A stretch of 6,581 bases of DNA. Source: Sulfurimonas sp. (GTDB taxonomy: Bacteria; Campylobacterota; Campylobacteria; Campylobacterales; Sulfurimonadaceae). The stretch is from positions 1-6,581 of the forward strand of contig JAGGWE010000032.1 of the NCBI GenBank assembly GCA_021157665.1. Reading direction: 5' to 3'. Shown piece after piece: positions 1 through 6,291 of the stretch (positions are counted from its first letter, which is position 1; every line of letters starts with the position of its first letter). The translations under genes and the position numbers were made by a program. Below the pieces are notes generated by a model. It worked only from the letters and a program-made list of their open reading frames with translations. It did not search any database and was not told the DNA's origin.

Positions 1-541
1 CAAAATCAGCAGGGTTTTTCTTTAAAGATGAACTTTCAACTCGCTCTTGTCTATCATCTTCATCTTGAACTCTTGCAGATAAACTCAAATACTCGCTATC
101 ACTAGCAGTATCAAAATAAACATCACCATCAACAGTCTTATAAGCGTGACCAGAGTCTATAAGTTTTTGTATAAGTTCAAACATAGCCTCAAGAGATTCA
201 GTAGCCTTAGGCTCAATATCTGGACGAGATACCCCGATAGCAGCCATCTCTTTATGAAAGGCTGAGGTATAAAAATCAGTAATCTCTTTGATATCTTTTT
301 TTTGCTCTATAGCTTTTTTTATAATCTTATCATCAATATCTGTAATATTTCTAGCATAAGTCACTTCGTAACCATTAGCCTTTAACACACGAGTAAGCAG
401 GTCAAAAACTAAAGCAGATTTAGCATGACCTAAATGAGCATCATCATAAACAGTAGGACCACAAACATATAAAGTCGCTTTGCCTTTCTCTTGTGGTATA
501 AATTCTCTTTTTGTTTTTTGTACTGAATCAAATATAAACAC
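1..541 (-). CDS. cysS: Cysteinyl-tRNA synthetase, N-terminal part (cut by left edge)
   Basis: This gene charges tRNA-Cys with cysteine in the cytoplasm (class I aminoacyl-tRNA synthetase). Reading the minus strand from 541 gives 180 open codons before the window ends, against about 460 residues for the family, so only the N-terminal Rossmann catalytic domain is present. Seen directly: the zinc-ligand cysteine in YVCGPTVYDDAH (Cys27), the HIGH-type signature as HLGH (residues 36-39), and the family block NITDIDDKII. The KMSKS loop lies outside the window. I chose the GTG start at 541 because AAGGA (550-554) sits 8 nt upstream and the protein then begins MFIFDSVQKTKREF, a normal start for this family; no in-frame ATG precedes the catalytic motif. 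The start lies inside the 3' end of murJ (14-bp overlap), so the two are probably co-transcribed and translationally coupled. Identification is secure. Confidence 0.96.
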   Translation of the reverse strand, partial: MFIFDSVQKTKREFIPQEKGKATLYVCGPTVYDDAHLGHAKSALVFDLLTRVLKANGYEVTYARNITDIDDKIIKKAIEQKKDIKEITDFYTSAFHKEMAAIGVSRPDIEPKATESLEAMFELIQKLIDSGHAYKTVDGDVYFDTASDSEYLSLSARVQDEDDRQERVESSSLKKNPADF

Positions 542-1934
542 TGATAAAATCCTTAAAAAATATTAAAATAATAGTAAGTAAAATAGCACCTAAAACCAAG
601 TAAAGGGCATTTTTTGAGCGAAGTATATCTAAAAAGTTTTTTACTCCAAAAGCCTTTATAGTTAAAGTGAAACCTACAAAGCCACCGACTGTACTTGCTA
701 GGGCTAGACCACTTACTCCCATTGGGGAGATTAGTGAAAGGGCTAGTAGTATGTATGTTACTAATGAAACAGTAGCAATTTTTGCTGCCATCATTTGCAT
801 CTCTTTGGCATATAGCCATAGTAGAAAGAGTTTTTGAAGACCAAAGGGGATTAAACCTATCATATACATTTGTAAAACTAGGGTTGTGTTTGCAGTGTCA
901 AGTGAGCTAAATGCACCTCTTTCAAATAGAAGCCAAGTTATCTCTTTTGCTAGGATTATTCCACCTATGGCACTTGCTGTTAGTAGAGCAGTTAAAAACC
1001 AAAATGCTTTTTCTAAAAACTCTAGTGCTTTATCTTCATCTTTATTTTTGATATATCTTGCAACTCTTGGAAAAAGAGCTATAGAAGTTGCGATAGCAAA
1101 AAGGGCAAGAGGGAGTTGAAATATACGGTTGGCATAGTAAAGGTAAGAGATAGAACCAGTTACAAGAAATGAGGCTAAAAATGTATCTAAAAAGGCAGAA
1201 ACCTGAGCAGTTGAGTTTCCCCACATGGCAGGAAAAAATTGACTTCTAAACTCTTTTGTATCTTTTTTTATAATTTTTGACTTAACTCTTAAGTGTTTAA
1301 AGCCACCTATTAAAATTTTTGATAGCCCATAGTTGTAAATAGCTAAAATATGTACTAAAAGCTGTAAAATCCCACCAACAACTACACCCCAACTAAGATA
1401 ATAAACTATCTCAATTTGAGTCTTGTCTTGTGAAAAGTAAAGAGATAAAATAAGTGATAGATTAAGTAAGGCAGTAGAGAAAGCTGAAGTTGCAAAATGG
1501 TGTTTATATTGAAGCATTGTGCTTAAAAAAGTTACTGCAAATATTAGTGGCAGATACCAGAAGTTTATAGCTACAAAAGGAGCTGCAATCTCTATTGTTT
1601 TTTCATCAAAACCTACGGCTATTGCTTTTGTTGCGAGGGCTGGAAGTAGATTTACAAGTAAAGTTATTATAAGTATTATAGAGAGAAAAACTATAAAAAT
1701 ATTAGCTGAGAAAACACCTTTGTGTCTTGATTTTGCAAAGGCGGGAATAAAGACTTGAGTAAAAGCACCCTCAGCGAAGATACGGCGAAATAGATTTGGC
1801 AGTTTAAAAGCTATGAAAAATATATCACTATATATATTTGCACCAAGAACTGAAGCAGTAAATAAATCTCTGATAAATCCTAAGATTCTTGATACTAAAA
1901 TTCCAAAACTGTTGGTAAAAATCGCTTTAAACAT
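528..1934 (-). CDS. murJ: Lipid II flippase MurJ (MviN family)
   Basis: This is an inner-membrane flippase of the MOP superfamily that moves lipid II to the periplasmic face for peptidoglycan assembly. It has 468 residues, somewhat shorter than E. coli MurJ (511), and is dominated by hydrophobic segments. The N-terminus carries the family signature: SRILGFIRD (residues 15-23), the Asp at 37, and FKLPNLFRRIFAEGAF (43-58). Arg16, Arg22, Asp37 and Arg50 align with the E. coli residues Arg18, Arg24, Asp39 and Arg52, which are reported as essential. YYANR (266-270) supplies the equivalent of E. coli Arg270, and LFERGAF (336-342) is a further conserved loop. The ATG at 1934 is the first possible start and matches the family N-terminus; an AGAGG lies only 3 nt upstream. 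It is the first gene of the leftward unit and overlaps cysS by 14 bp. It is intact, with no missing key residue. Confidence 0.96.
   Translation of the reverse strand: MFKAIFTNSFGILVSRILGFIRDLFTASVLGANIYSDIFFIAFKLPNLFRRIFAEGAFTQVFIPAFAKSRHKGVFSANIFIVFLSIILIITLLVNLLPALATKAIAVGFDEKTIEIAAPFVAINFWYLPLIFAVTFLSTMLQYKHHFATSAFSTALLNLSLILSLYFSQDKTQIEIVYYLSWGVVVGGILQLLVHILAIYNYGLSKILIGGFKHLRVKSKIIKKDTKEFRSQFFPAMWGNSTAQVSAFLDTFLASFLVTGSISYLYYANRIFQLPLALFAIATSIALFPRVARYIKNKDEDKALEFLEKAFWFLTALLTASAIGGIILAKEITWLLFERGAFSSLDTANTTLVLQMYMIGLIPFGLQKLFLLWLYAKEMQMMAAKIATVSLVTYILLALSLISPMGVSGLALASTVGGFVGFTLTIKAFGVKNFLDILRSKNALYLVLGAILLTIILIFFKDFISVYI
549..554 (-). promoter_or_regulatory. Ribosome binding site of cysS inside murJ
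   Basis: The minus strand reads AAGGAT here, with 8 nt between AAGGA and the GTG codon at 541. It lies within the last codons of murJ and is the main reason for placing the cysS start at a GTG rather than further downstream. Confidence 0.7.
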
Positions 1935-1958
1935 GGACCTCTTTATTTGTTTATATTT

Positions 1959-1964
1959 ATTTTA
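1959..1964 (-). promoter_or_regulatory. Candidate -10 box for murJ-cysS
   Basis: The minus strand reads TAAAAT, directly preceded by TG. No good -35 hexamer is present at 16-18 bp. Instead, two T tracts lie upstream at 11-bp spacing (the tandem repeat). That arrangement resembles the sigma-70 promoters described for Campylobacter, where periodic T-rich stretches replace a conserved -35. Such boxes occur by chance in AT-rich DNA. Confidence 0.35.
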
Positions 1965-1985
1965 CAAAAGTTTAACAAAAGTTTA
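1964..1985. repeat. 11-bp perfect tandem direct repeat in divergent promoter region
   Basis: The unit ACAAAAGTTTA occurs twice with no spacer (1964-1974 and 1975-1985), and the TTT before it and GTT after it give partial further copies. The 11-bp period is one helical turn, so both copies face the same side of the DNA. It could be paired regulator half-sites or the T-tract periodicity of a murJ promoter on the minus strand. Confidence 0.9.
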
Positions 1986-1998
1986 GTTAAAATATAGA
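1971..1998 (+). promoter_or_regulatory. Candidate promoter for the fapA-like operon
   Basis: On the plus strand TTTAAC (1971-1976) is followed after 16 bp by TATAGA (1993-1998), a weak -35/-10 pair; TAAAAT at 1988-1993 is an alternative -10. Transcription would begin near 2005, leaving a leader of about 30 nt before the ATG at 2036. The call rests on pattern only. Confidence 0.3.
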
Positions 1999-2022
1999 CT
2001 TTAAAAATTTAAATATTAATTT

Positions 2023-2027
2023 GGTGA
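2023..2027 (+). promoter_or_regulatory. Ribosome binding site deciding the fapA-like start
   Basis: GGTGA lies 8 nt before the ATG at 2036. The in-frame TTG at 2021 and GTG at 2024 would be embedded in this site and have no purine-rich sequence upstream, so the ATG at 2036 is the better start. Confidence 0.65.
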
Positions 2028-2035
2028 ATGATAAA

Positions 2036-3940
2036 ATGGCATTATTTGGTTCAAGCGATAAGAAAACTACTACATCTAGTAAAAAGATTCGTCCTACTGT
2101 TATCAGAGTGCAAAATGTTGCTAAAGAGTTAATCTCTCTAGCAAAATCGTATGGTGTAAATGTAAACACTATTGATTTTAACATTTTAGAAGTTCAAACA
2201 TATACTCGTATGGATGACACTAAAGAAGCAGAATGGGAAGAGATAGCTAATGATGAGTTATATGAATTAGATGATAAAACTGCACTCTTAAATTCACATT
2301 TTCAAATAAAACAGATCTATGAAGTTGAATTTTTTACAAGAAAAAGTGATGATCTATATTCCGATTTTCATCTTGCTGTTGGAGCTAATGCTACTAAATG
2401 TAAAGTTTATATTAGTATTAAATCTGGGTCAAAAGTTTCATATTCTCCAACATTTGATAGAGAATTATTAATTTTAATAAATAAAGCAAAGGTTCGTGCT
2501 GGAATACTTATAAATATTTTTGATGAGATGATAAATGAAGCTGTATCAAAAATATCAGCATATGTTAGAGTTGAAGAAACAGTTAAATATACAAAAAGTG
2601 AAACTATTTTAATTGCTGAGTCTTATGAACCAACTTTAACTATAAATGATGAAATAATTTTGCATTATGATAAAAAAGAGAGTATAGATGAGCATCATAA
2701 GATGGATTATGCTTCTCGTGGATTTATCAAAAGTGTTGAAAAAGATGAAGTTATTATAGAGTATATAAAAGCTAAAATCGGTAAATCAGGAAGAAACTGT
2801 CGTGGTGAGTTTATGGCTGCTAAAGAGCCTGAAGAGACTAATAAACCAACTTTTACAATAGATGACACAATAAGAGAAGAAGATACACCAAAAAGTATTA
2901 AGTATATAGCAAATGAAAATGGTTACATATCACTTGAAGGAACTCTTTATAGTATAAAAACAGATGTTGATATTGATTCTATAACTTTTAAAACTACAGG
3001 AAATATAATCTCAGGTTTAGATTCTGATGTAAGTATTAGTGTTACTGAAAAAGATGCCGTTAAAGATGCTATTGGTAATGGTATGCAGGTTGAAGTAACA
3101 GAGATAGATATAGATGGAAATGTTGGTTCAAACGCTAAGTTATGGGCACAAAGAGCAAATATTGGTGGTCAAACACATAAAACAGCAGAGGTTAGAGCAG
3201 ATAAGATAGATATAAATGTTCATAAGGGTAAAGCTTATGGAAAAAATATTCATATTACAAGACTAGAACATGGTGTAGTTGATGGTGATAAAGTTGAAAT
3301 AACACAAGCTCTTGGTGGAAATATAAGAGCAAAAGAGATAAATATTGAGATTTGTGCATCACATGTCAAAGCTACTGCATCTAAATTTATTGAGATAAAA
3401 AAGCTTCAAGGAAGTGAAAATGTTTTTACAATTGACCCTTTACTAAAAAAAGATACTCAACATGATTTAGATGACAATCAAGATGATATAAAAAATTTGG
3501 AAAAAGAGATTAGAGATTTAAAAAAAGATGAAGTAAAATATATTGGGCTTATTAAAAACAATACAGCCTCTTTTGAAGATGTTAAAAAAAGATTGATACA
3601 TTATAAAAAAAGTGGAGTTAAACTGCCTGAAAGTTTTGTAAAAAAATATAAACAATTTCAAAAAATGCAAGAAACTCTGAAAAATATTAAAGAGTCTCAA
3701 GTGTTAAAGAAAAATCAATTAGAGATTACAAGAAGTAAAACTTCTGTATTTCAAGATAATATTTTTGAAGCTAGAATTATAAATAGAGATAGATGGGTTG
3801 GTTATAATGAACTTATATTTAAGTTAGTTAAACCGAAAATGGATATAAGTTATAAGCCAGCAGAGGGTTCTTCAGGTAAGGTATTTGCTCTTATTGAAGT
3901 TAAAGAAGGTGAATATGAAATTCAGGCGGTGGATGAGTGA
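2036..3940 (+). CDS. FapA-like (DUF342) protein, role unproven
   Basis: This 634-residue protein, with no signal peptide or membrane segment, matches the DUF342/FapA pattern. An N-terminal alpha/beta region (about 20-250) ends in GRNCRG (252-257), a form of the GRDxxG motif common in this family. A repetitive beta-strand region follows (about 287-465), with short Gly/Asp turns such as GNVGSNAKLWAQRANIGG and GGNIRAKEINIEI, as expected of a right-handed beta-helix. A strongly charged coiled coil (about 475-565) and a small C-terminal beta domain complete it. I chose the ATG at 2036 for its GGTGA site; starts at 2021 or 2024 would add only five or four residues. A Vibrio vulnificus family member is reported, as I recall, to affect flagellar assembly and bind IIA-Glc, but no flagellar gene is visible here and that role is not shown for this protein. 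It is the first gene of the rightward unit, and its stop overlaps the ruvA start by 4 bp. Family assignment is fairly sure, function is not. Confidence 0.82.
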   Translation: MALFGSSDKKTTTSSKKIRPTVIRVQNVAKELISLAKSYGVNVNTIDFNILEVQTYTRMDDTKEAEWEEIANDELYELDDKTALLNSHFQIKQIYEVEFFTRKSDDLYSDFHLAVGANATKCKVYISIKSGSKVSYSPTFDRELLILINKAKVRAGILINIFDEMINEAVSKISAYVRVEETVKYTKSETILIAESYEPTLTINDEIILHYDKKESIDEHHKMDYASRGFIKSVEKDEVIIEYIKAKIGKSGRNCRGEFMAAKEPEETNKPTFTIDDTIREEDTPKSIKYIANENGYISLEGTLYSIKTDVDIDSITFKTTGNIISGLDSDVSISVTEKDAVKDAIGNGMQVEVTEIDIDGNVGSNAKLWAQRANIGGQTHKTAEVRADKIDINVHKGKAYGKNIHITRLEHGVVDGDKVEITQALGGNIRAKEINIEICASHVKATASKFIEIKKLQGSENVFTIDPLLKKDTQHDLDDNQDDIKNLEKEIRDLKKDEVKYIGLIKNNTASFEDVKKRLIHYKKSGVKLPESFVKKYKQFQKMQETLKNIKESQVLKKNQLEITRSKTSVFQDNIFEARIINRDRWVGYNELIFKLVKPKMDISYKPAEGSSGKVFALIEVKEGEYEIQAVDE

Positions 3941-4503
3941 TAGTAGGTTTAAATGGTTTTATTGAGTACAAAGAACCAGCTTTTGTACATGTTGAGGTAA
4001 GTGGTGTTGTTTATGAAGTTTTTATATCTTTGCAAACTTTTTCTGCTATTGGAAGTCAAAAGGTAAAACTTTTTACAACACATATAATTCGTGAAGATGC
4101 ACAACTTTTATATGGTTTTTTGGATATTGGTGAAAAAAAGATGTTCCAAAGACTGATAAAAATCAATGGAGTTGGACCAAAAGTGGCGATGGCAATTTGT
4201 TCAACTTATACACCAACTCAGTTTGCAACTATAATAAATAATAAAGATATGAATGGTGTAAAAAAAGTACCAGGTATAGGTCCAAAAAGTGCAGGACGAA
4301 TTTTAGTTGAGTTGAATGGTTTTGATGTAGAACTTGTATCTTCATCAAGTGAACCAAAAAGTCAAGCTTTTGCACAGGCAAGTGAGGCTCTTGAATCACT
4401 TGGATTTAAAAAAGACAAAATATCAAAAGCTCTTAGTTCATGTGAAGCGGAAGATACTGCTTCGCTTGTAAAAGAAGCTTTAAAATTATTACAAACAATT
4501 TAA
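3937..4503 (+). CDS. ruvA: Holliday junction branch migration protein RuvA
   Basis: RuvA binds four-way DNA junctions as a tetramer and positions the RuvB motors for branch migration in recombinational repair. At 188 residues it is of normal length. Domain I is an OB fold (1-62) that starts MIVGLNGFIEY and ends REDAQLLYGF; Glu53 and Asp54 correspond to the acidic pin (E. coli Glu55/Asp56). Domain II holds two helix-hairpin-helix motifs, INGVGPK (76-82) and VPGIGPK (111-117). A Ser/Glu/Gln-rich linker (about 133-147) leads to the C-terminal domain III (ASEALESLGF onward), which contacts RuvB. The start is a GTG at 3937, inside GTGA shared with the stop of the preceding gene, with AGGCGG (3924-3929) 7 nt upstream, so translation is probably coupled. 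ruvB and ruvC are not in the window. Confidence 0.97.
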   Translation: MIVGLNGFIEYKEPAFVHVEVSGVVYEVFISLQTFSAIGSQKVKLFTTHIIREDAQLLYGFLDIGEKKMFQRLIKINGVGPKVAMAICSTYTPTQFATIINNKDMNGVKKVPGIGPKSAGRILVELNGFDVELVSSSSEPKSQAFAQASEALESLGFKKDKISKALSSCEAEDTASLVKEALKLLQTI

Positions 4504-4505
4504 TC

Positions 4506-4510
4506 AAGGA
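4506..4510 (+). promoter_or_regulatory. Ribosome binding site supporting the TTG start of ddl
   Basis: AAGGA lies in the 15-bp ruvA-ddl gap, 8 nt before TTG at 4519. The protein read from this TTG begins at the normal Ddl N-terminus, so the rare start codon is well supported. Confidence 0.75.
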
Positions 4511-4518
4511 AATATATA

Positions 4519-5556
4519 TTGAAATTAACTATTTTATTTGGCGGTGCTAGTTTTGAGCATGAAATTAGTATCGTTAGTGCTATAACTTTAAAAGAGAAAC
4601 TTAATGGATTTGATTTAAGTTTTGTTTTTTGTGATCAAGATCATACATTTTATTTAATCGATTCATTTAAAATGAAAGCAACTACATTTTCTAAAGGTGA
4701 ACATAAAAAGATGCCAAAATTGTTTCTCTCAAATGGTGCATTTATTCAAAAAAATATGTTTTCATCTAAAGAGTATAATGCTACGGTATTAAATCTTATT
4801 CATGGTGGGGATGGTGAAGATGGTACCATCGCTGCATTATTAGATTTTTTCTCTATAAAATATATTGGACCAAGAATTAATGCTAGTATTTTTTCATATG
4901 ATAAAATATATACAAAATGGTTTTGTGAAGCTAGAGGAATAAAAAGTGTAGAGTATCAAACACTAAGTGTATCTGATATAAAAAATATACATATACCTTA
5001 TCCTTTGATAGTAAAACCAGCCACACTTGGAAGTTCTATAGGTGTTAGTATTGTTAGAGATGAAAGCGAGATAGATTATGCTTTAGATATGGCATTTGAG
5101 TATGATAAAACAGTTTTAGTTGAGCCATTTATAGAAAATGTAAAAGAGTATAATCTTGCTGGTTATATGGCAAATGGTAAGATTCATTTTTCTATAATTG
5201 AAGAGCCTCAAAAAGATGAGTTTTTAGATTTTGAAAAAAAATATATGGATTTTTCAAGAAGTGAACAGGTTTCACAAGCTGATTTAACTGATAATATTAT
5301 CACGAAATTAAAAACAAATTTTGAGAGAGTTTATACAAATATGTTTGAGGGTGCATTAATTAGATGTGATTTCTTTGTTGTAGATGGAGAGGTTTTTTTA
5401 AATGAGATAAACCCAATTCCTGGTTCAATGGCTAATTATCTTTTTGAAGATTTTCAAGCTAGTATAGAGGCTTTGTCATCAAATCTTCCTCATGCTAAAA
5501 GAGCTAAGGTTGATTATGAATATATTCATTCAATATCAGCAGCAAAAGGTAAATAA
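4519..5556 (+). CDS. ddl: D-alanine--D-alanine ligase
   Basis: This cytoplasmic ATP-grasp enzyme joins two D-alanines for the peptidoglycan stem peptide. It has 345 residues, within the family range. The N-terminal FGGASFEHEIS (7-17) holds Glu13, equivalent to E. coli DdlB Glu15. HGGDGEDGTI (95-104) is the conserved Gly-rich block, VKPATLGSSIGVS (165-177) the ATP-grasp loop, KY (241-242) matches the catalytic Tyr216 of DdlB, and FLNEINPIPG (293-302) carries the metal ligands Glu296 and Asn298. By hand alignment the Ser281 position of DdlB is Tyr307 (in GSMANYLF), an active-site difference; I recall a similar Tyr in Helicobacter pylori Ddl. Tyr rather than Phe at 242 favours D-Ala-D-Ala over D-Ala-D-Lac synthesis. 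The start is TTG at 4519; there is no plausible ATG before the first motif. It lies 15 bp after ruvA and overlaps the hydrolase by one base (TAATG). Confidence 0.96.
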   Translation: MKLTILFGGASFEHEISIVSAITLKEKLNGFDLSFVFCDQDHTFYLIDSFKMKATTFSKGEHKKMPKLFLSNGAFIQKNMFSSKEYNATVLNLIHGGDGEDGTIAALLDFFSIKYIGPRINASIFSYDKIYTKWFCEARGIKSVEYQTLSVSDIKNIHIPYPLIVKPATLGSSIGVSIVRDESEIDYALDMAFEYDKTVLVEPFIENVKEYNLAGYMANGKIHFSIIEEPQKDEFLDFEKKYMDFSRSEQVSQADLTDNIITKLKTNFERVYTNMFEGALIRCDFFVVDGEVFLNEINPIPGSMANYLFEDFQASIEALSSNLPHAKRAKVDYEYIHSISAAKGK

Positions 5557-6290
5557 TGGCTATAAAATCGATTCAATATAATAAACATACATTTGATATC
5601 TCTTATGAGATATTAAACCCACATGCTACAGTTGATTTGATTATATTGCATGGTTGGGGAAGTAATAAAAATTTAATGAGACAATCTTTTTCACCATATA
5701 TGAATGGTTTTCGTCATATTTATATTGATTTACCAGGATTTGGTAAAAGTACATGCTCTCATCCCTTAAATACTTTAGATGTTTCTAATATACTTGAACT
5801 TTTATTGATTCATATAAATAGTTCAAAAGATATAATATTAGGTCATTCATTTGGTGGTAAAGTTGCTTTATTGCTTGATCCTAAAGTATTAGTTCTTGTT
5901 GGAAGTGCAGGAATTTTTATACCAAAATCAGTTAAAATAAAAGCAAAAATTGCACTTTTTAAAGTTGCTAAAGTTTTTGGACTCTCAAAACTTCGTTCAC
6001 TTTTTGTAGCAGAAGATGCAAAATCACTTAGTGAACCGATGTATCAAACTTTTAAAAATGTTGTTGATGAAAACTTTGAATCTGAATTTTCTCTTTATCA
6101 TGGTAAAGCATTGCTTTGTTGGGGTAAAGATGATACTGCGACACCATTAAGTTCGGCAAAAAAGATTGATGAATTAATAGAAGATTCAAGGCTTAAAGTT
6201 TATGAAGGTGATCATTACTTTTTTATGAACCATGCTGAAGATGTTTCAAAAGAGCTTGAAAAGATTTTTTTAGAAACATTAGGAGATTAG
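5556..6290 (+). CDS. Alpha/beta hydrolase, substrate unknown
   Basis: This is a 244-residue single-domain alpha/beta hydrolase with all catalytic elements visible: the oxyanion-hole motif HGWG (32-35), LPGFGKS (59-65), the nucleophile elbow GHSFGG with Ser98, the acid Asp193 in GKDDTATP, and His220 in EGDHYFF. Residues about 120-180 form a lap or cap region with no recognisable specificity motif. There is no signal peptide, so it is probably cytoplasmic. The ATG at 5556 shares its A with the TAA stop of ddl, which implies coupled translation, and the next gene begins one base after its stop. Being lodged between ddl and a presumed murF suggests a role linked to envelope precursor metabolism, but BioH-like, esterase or other activities are equally open. 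Fold and catalytic triad are secure, substrate is not. An 11-bp hairpin lies at codons 13-21. Confidence 0.9.
   Translation: MAIKSIQYNKHTFDISYEILNPHATVDLIILHGWGSNKNLMRQSFSPYMNGFRHIYIDLPGFGKSTCSHPLNTLDVSNILELLLIHINSSKDIILGHSFGGKVALLLDPKVLVLVGSAGIFIPKSVKIKAKIALFKVAKVFGLSKLRSLFVAEDAKSLSEPMYQTFKNVVDENFESEFSLYHGKALLCWGKDDTATPLSSAKKIDELIEDSRLKVYEGDHYFFMNHAEDVSKELEKIFLETLGD
5592..5617 (+). other. Inverted repeat / potential RNA hairpin at the start of the hydrolase gene
   Basis: The arms 5592-5602 (TTTGATATCTC) and 5607-5617 (GAGATATTAAA) can pair over 11 bp, with one G-U wobble, around a 4-nt TTAT loop. It lies 36 nt after the start codon. The coding sequence runs through it in frame, and there is no following T tract, so it is not a standard terminator. 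Confidence 0.6.
6281..6285 (+). promoter_or_regulatory. Ribosome binding site of the membrane-leader murF gene
   Basis: AGGAG lies within the last codons of the hydrolase gene, 6 nt before GTG at 6292. It supports translation of the downstream frame from that GTG and therefore the presence of the membrane leader. Confidence 0.75.
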
Positions 6291-6291
6291 C

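Larger units (their letters stand above)
1935..2035. promoter_or_regulatory. Divergent murJ / fapA-like intergenic region
   Basis: This 101-bp, very AT-rich gap separates the leftward murJ-cysS unit from the rightward fapA-ruvA-ddl-hydrolase-murF unit, so it must hold promoters for both unless transcription enters from outside. It contains an 11-bp perfect tandem repeat (1964-1985) and several TAAAAT/TATA-like boxes on each strand. No terminator-like hairpin and no sigma-54 GG/GC box is visible. Exact promoter positions cannot be fixed by eye in such AT-rich DNA. Confidence 0.75.

Noticed and set aside
296..320. Runs of eight and seven T in cysS as possible phase-variation tracts
   Set aside because: They encode ordinary Lys codons in an essential gene, and short A/T runs are common across this AT-rich window.
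886..1758. Plus-strand and other-frame open frames inside murJ (886-1119, 1519-1758 plus; 553-819, 1042-1224 minus)
   Set aside because: They are complete shadows of the well-conserved murJ reading frame, have no recognisable protein features, and show no convincing ribosome binding sites.
2021..2035. Earlier starts TTG 2021 or GTG 2024 for the FapA-like gene
   Set aside because: They overlap the GGTGA sequence that serves the ATG at 2036 and have no ribosome binding site of their own.
1987..2184. Minus-strand 65-codon frame across the intergenic region and the start of the FapA-like gene
   Set aside because: It lies antisense to a conserved coding start, ends in the AT-rich promoter region, and has no recognisable content.
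3518..3700. Minus-strand 60-codon frame rich in Phe and Ile
   Set aside because: It is the antisense of the Lys-rich coiled-coil coding region; AAA codons read backwards give TTT (Phe), which explains its composition.
4504..4518. Possible terminator or promoter between ruvA and ddl
   Set aside because: The 15-bp gap is filled by the ddl ribosome binding site and has no hairpin or promoter-like boxes.
4819..4830. Perfect 12-bp palindrome GATGGTACCATC in ddl
   Set aside because: It falls in the codons for the invariant GEDGTI block, so protein sequence explains it, and a single palindrome of this size is compatible with chance.
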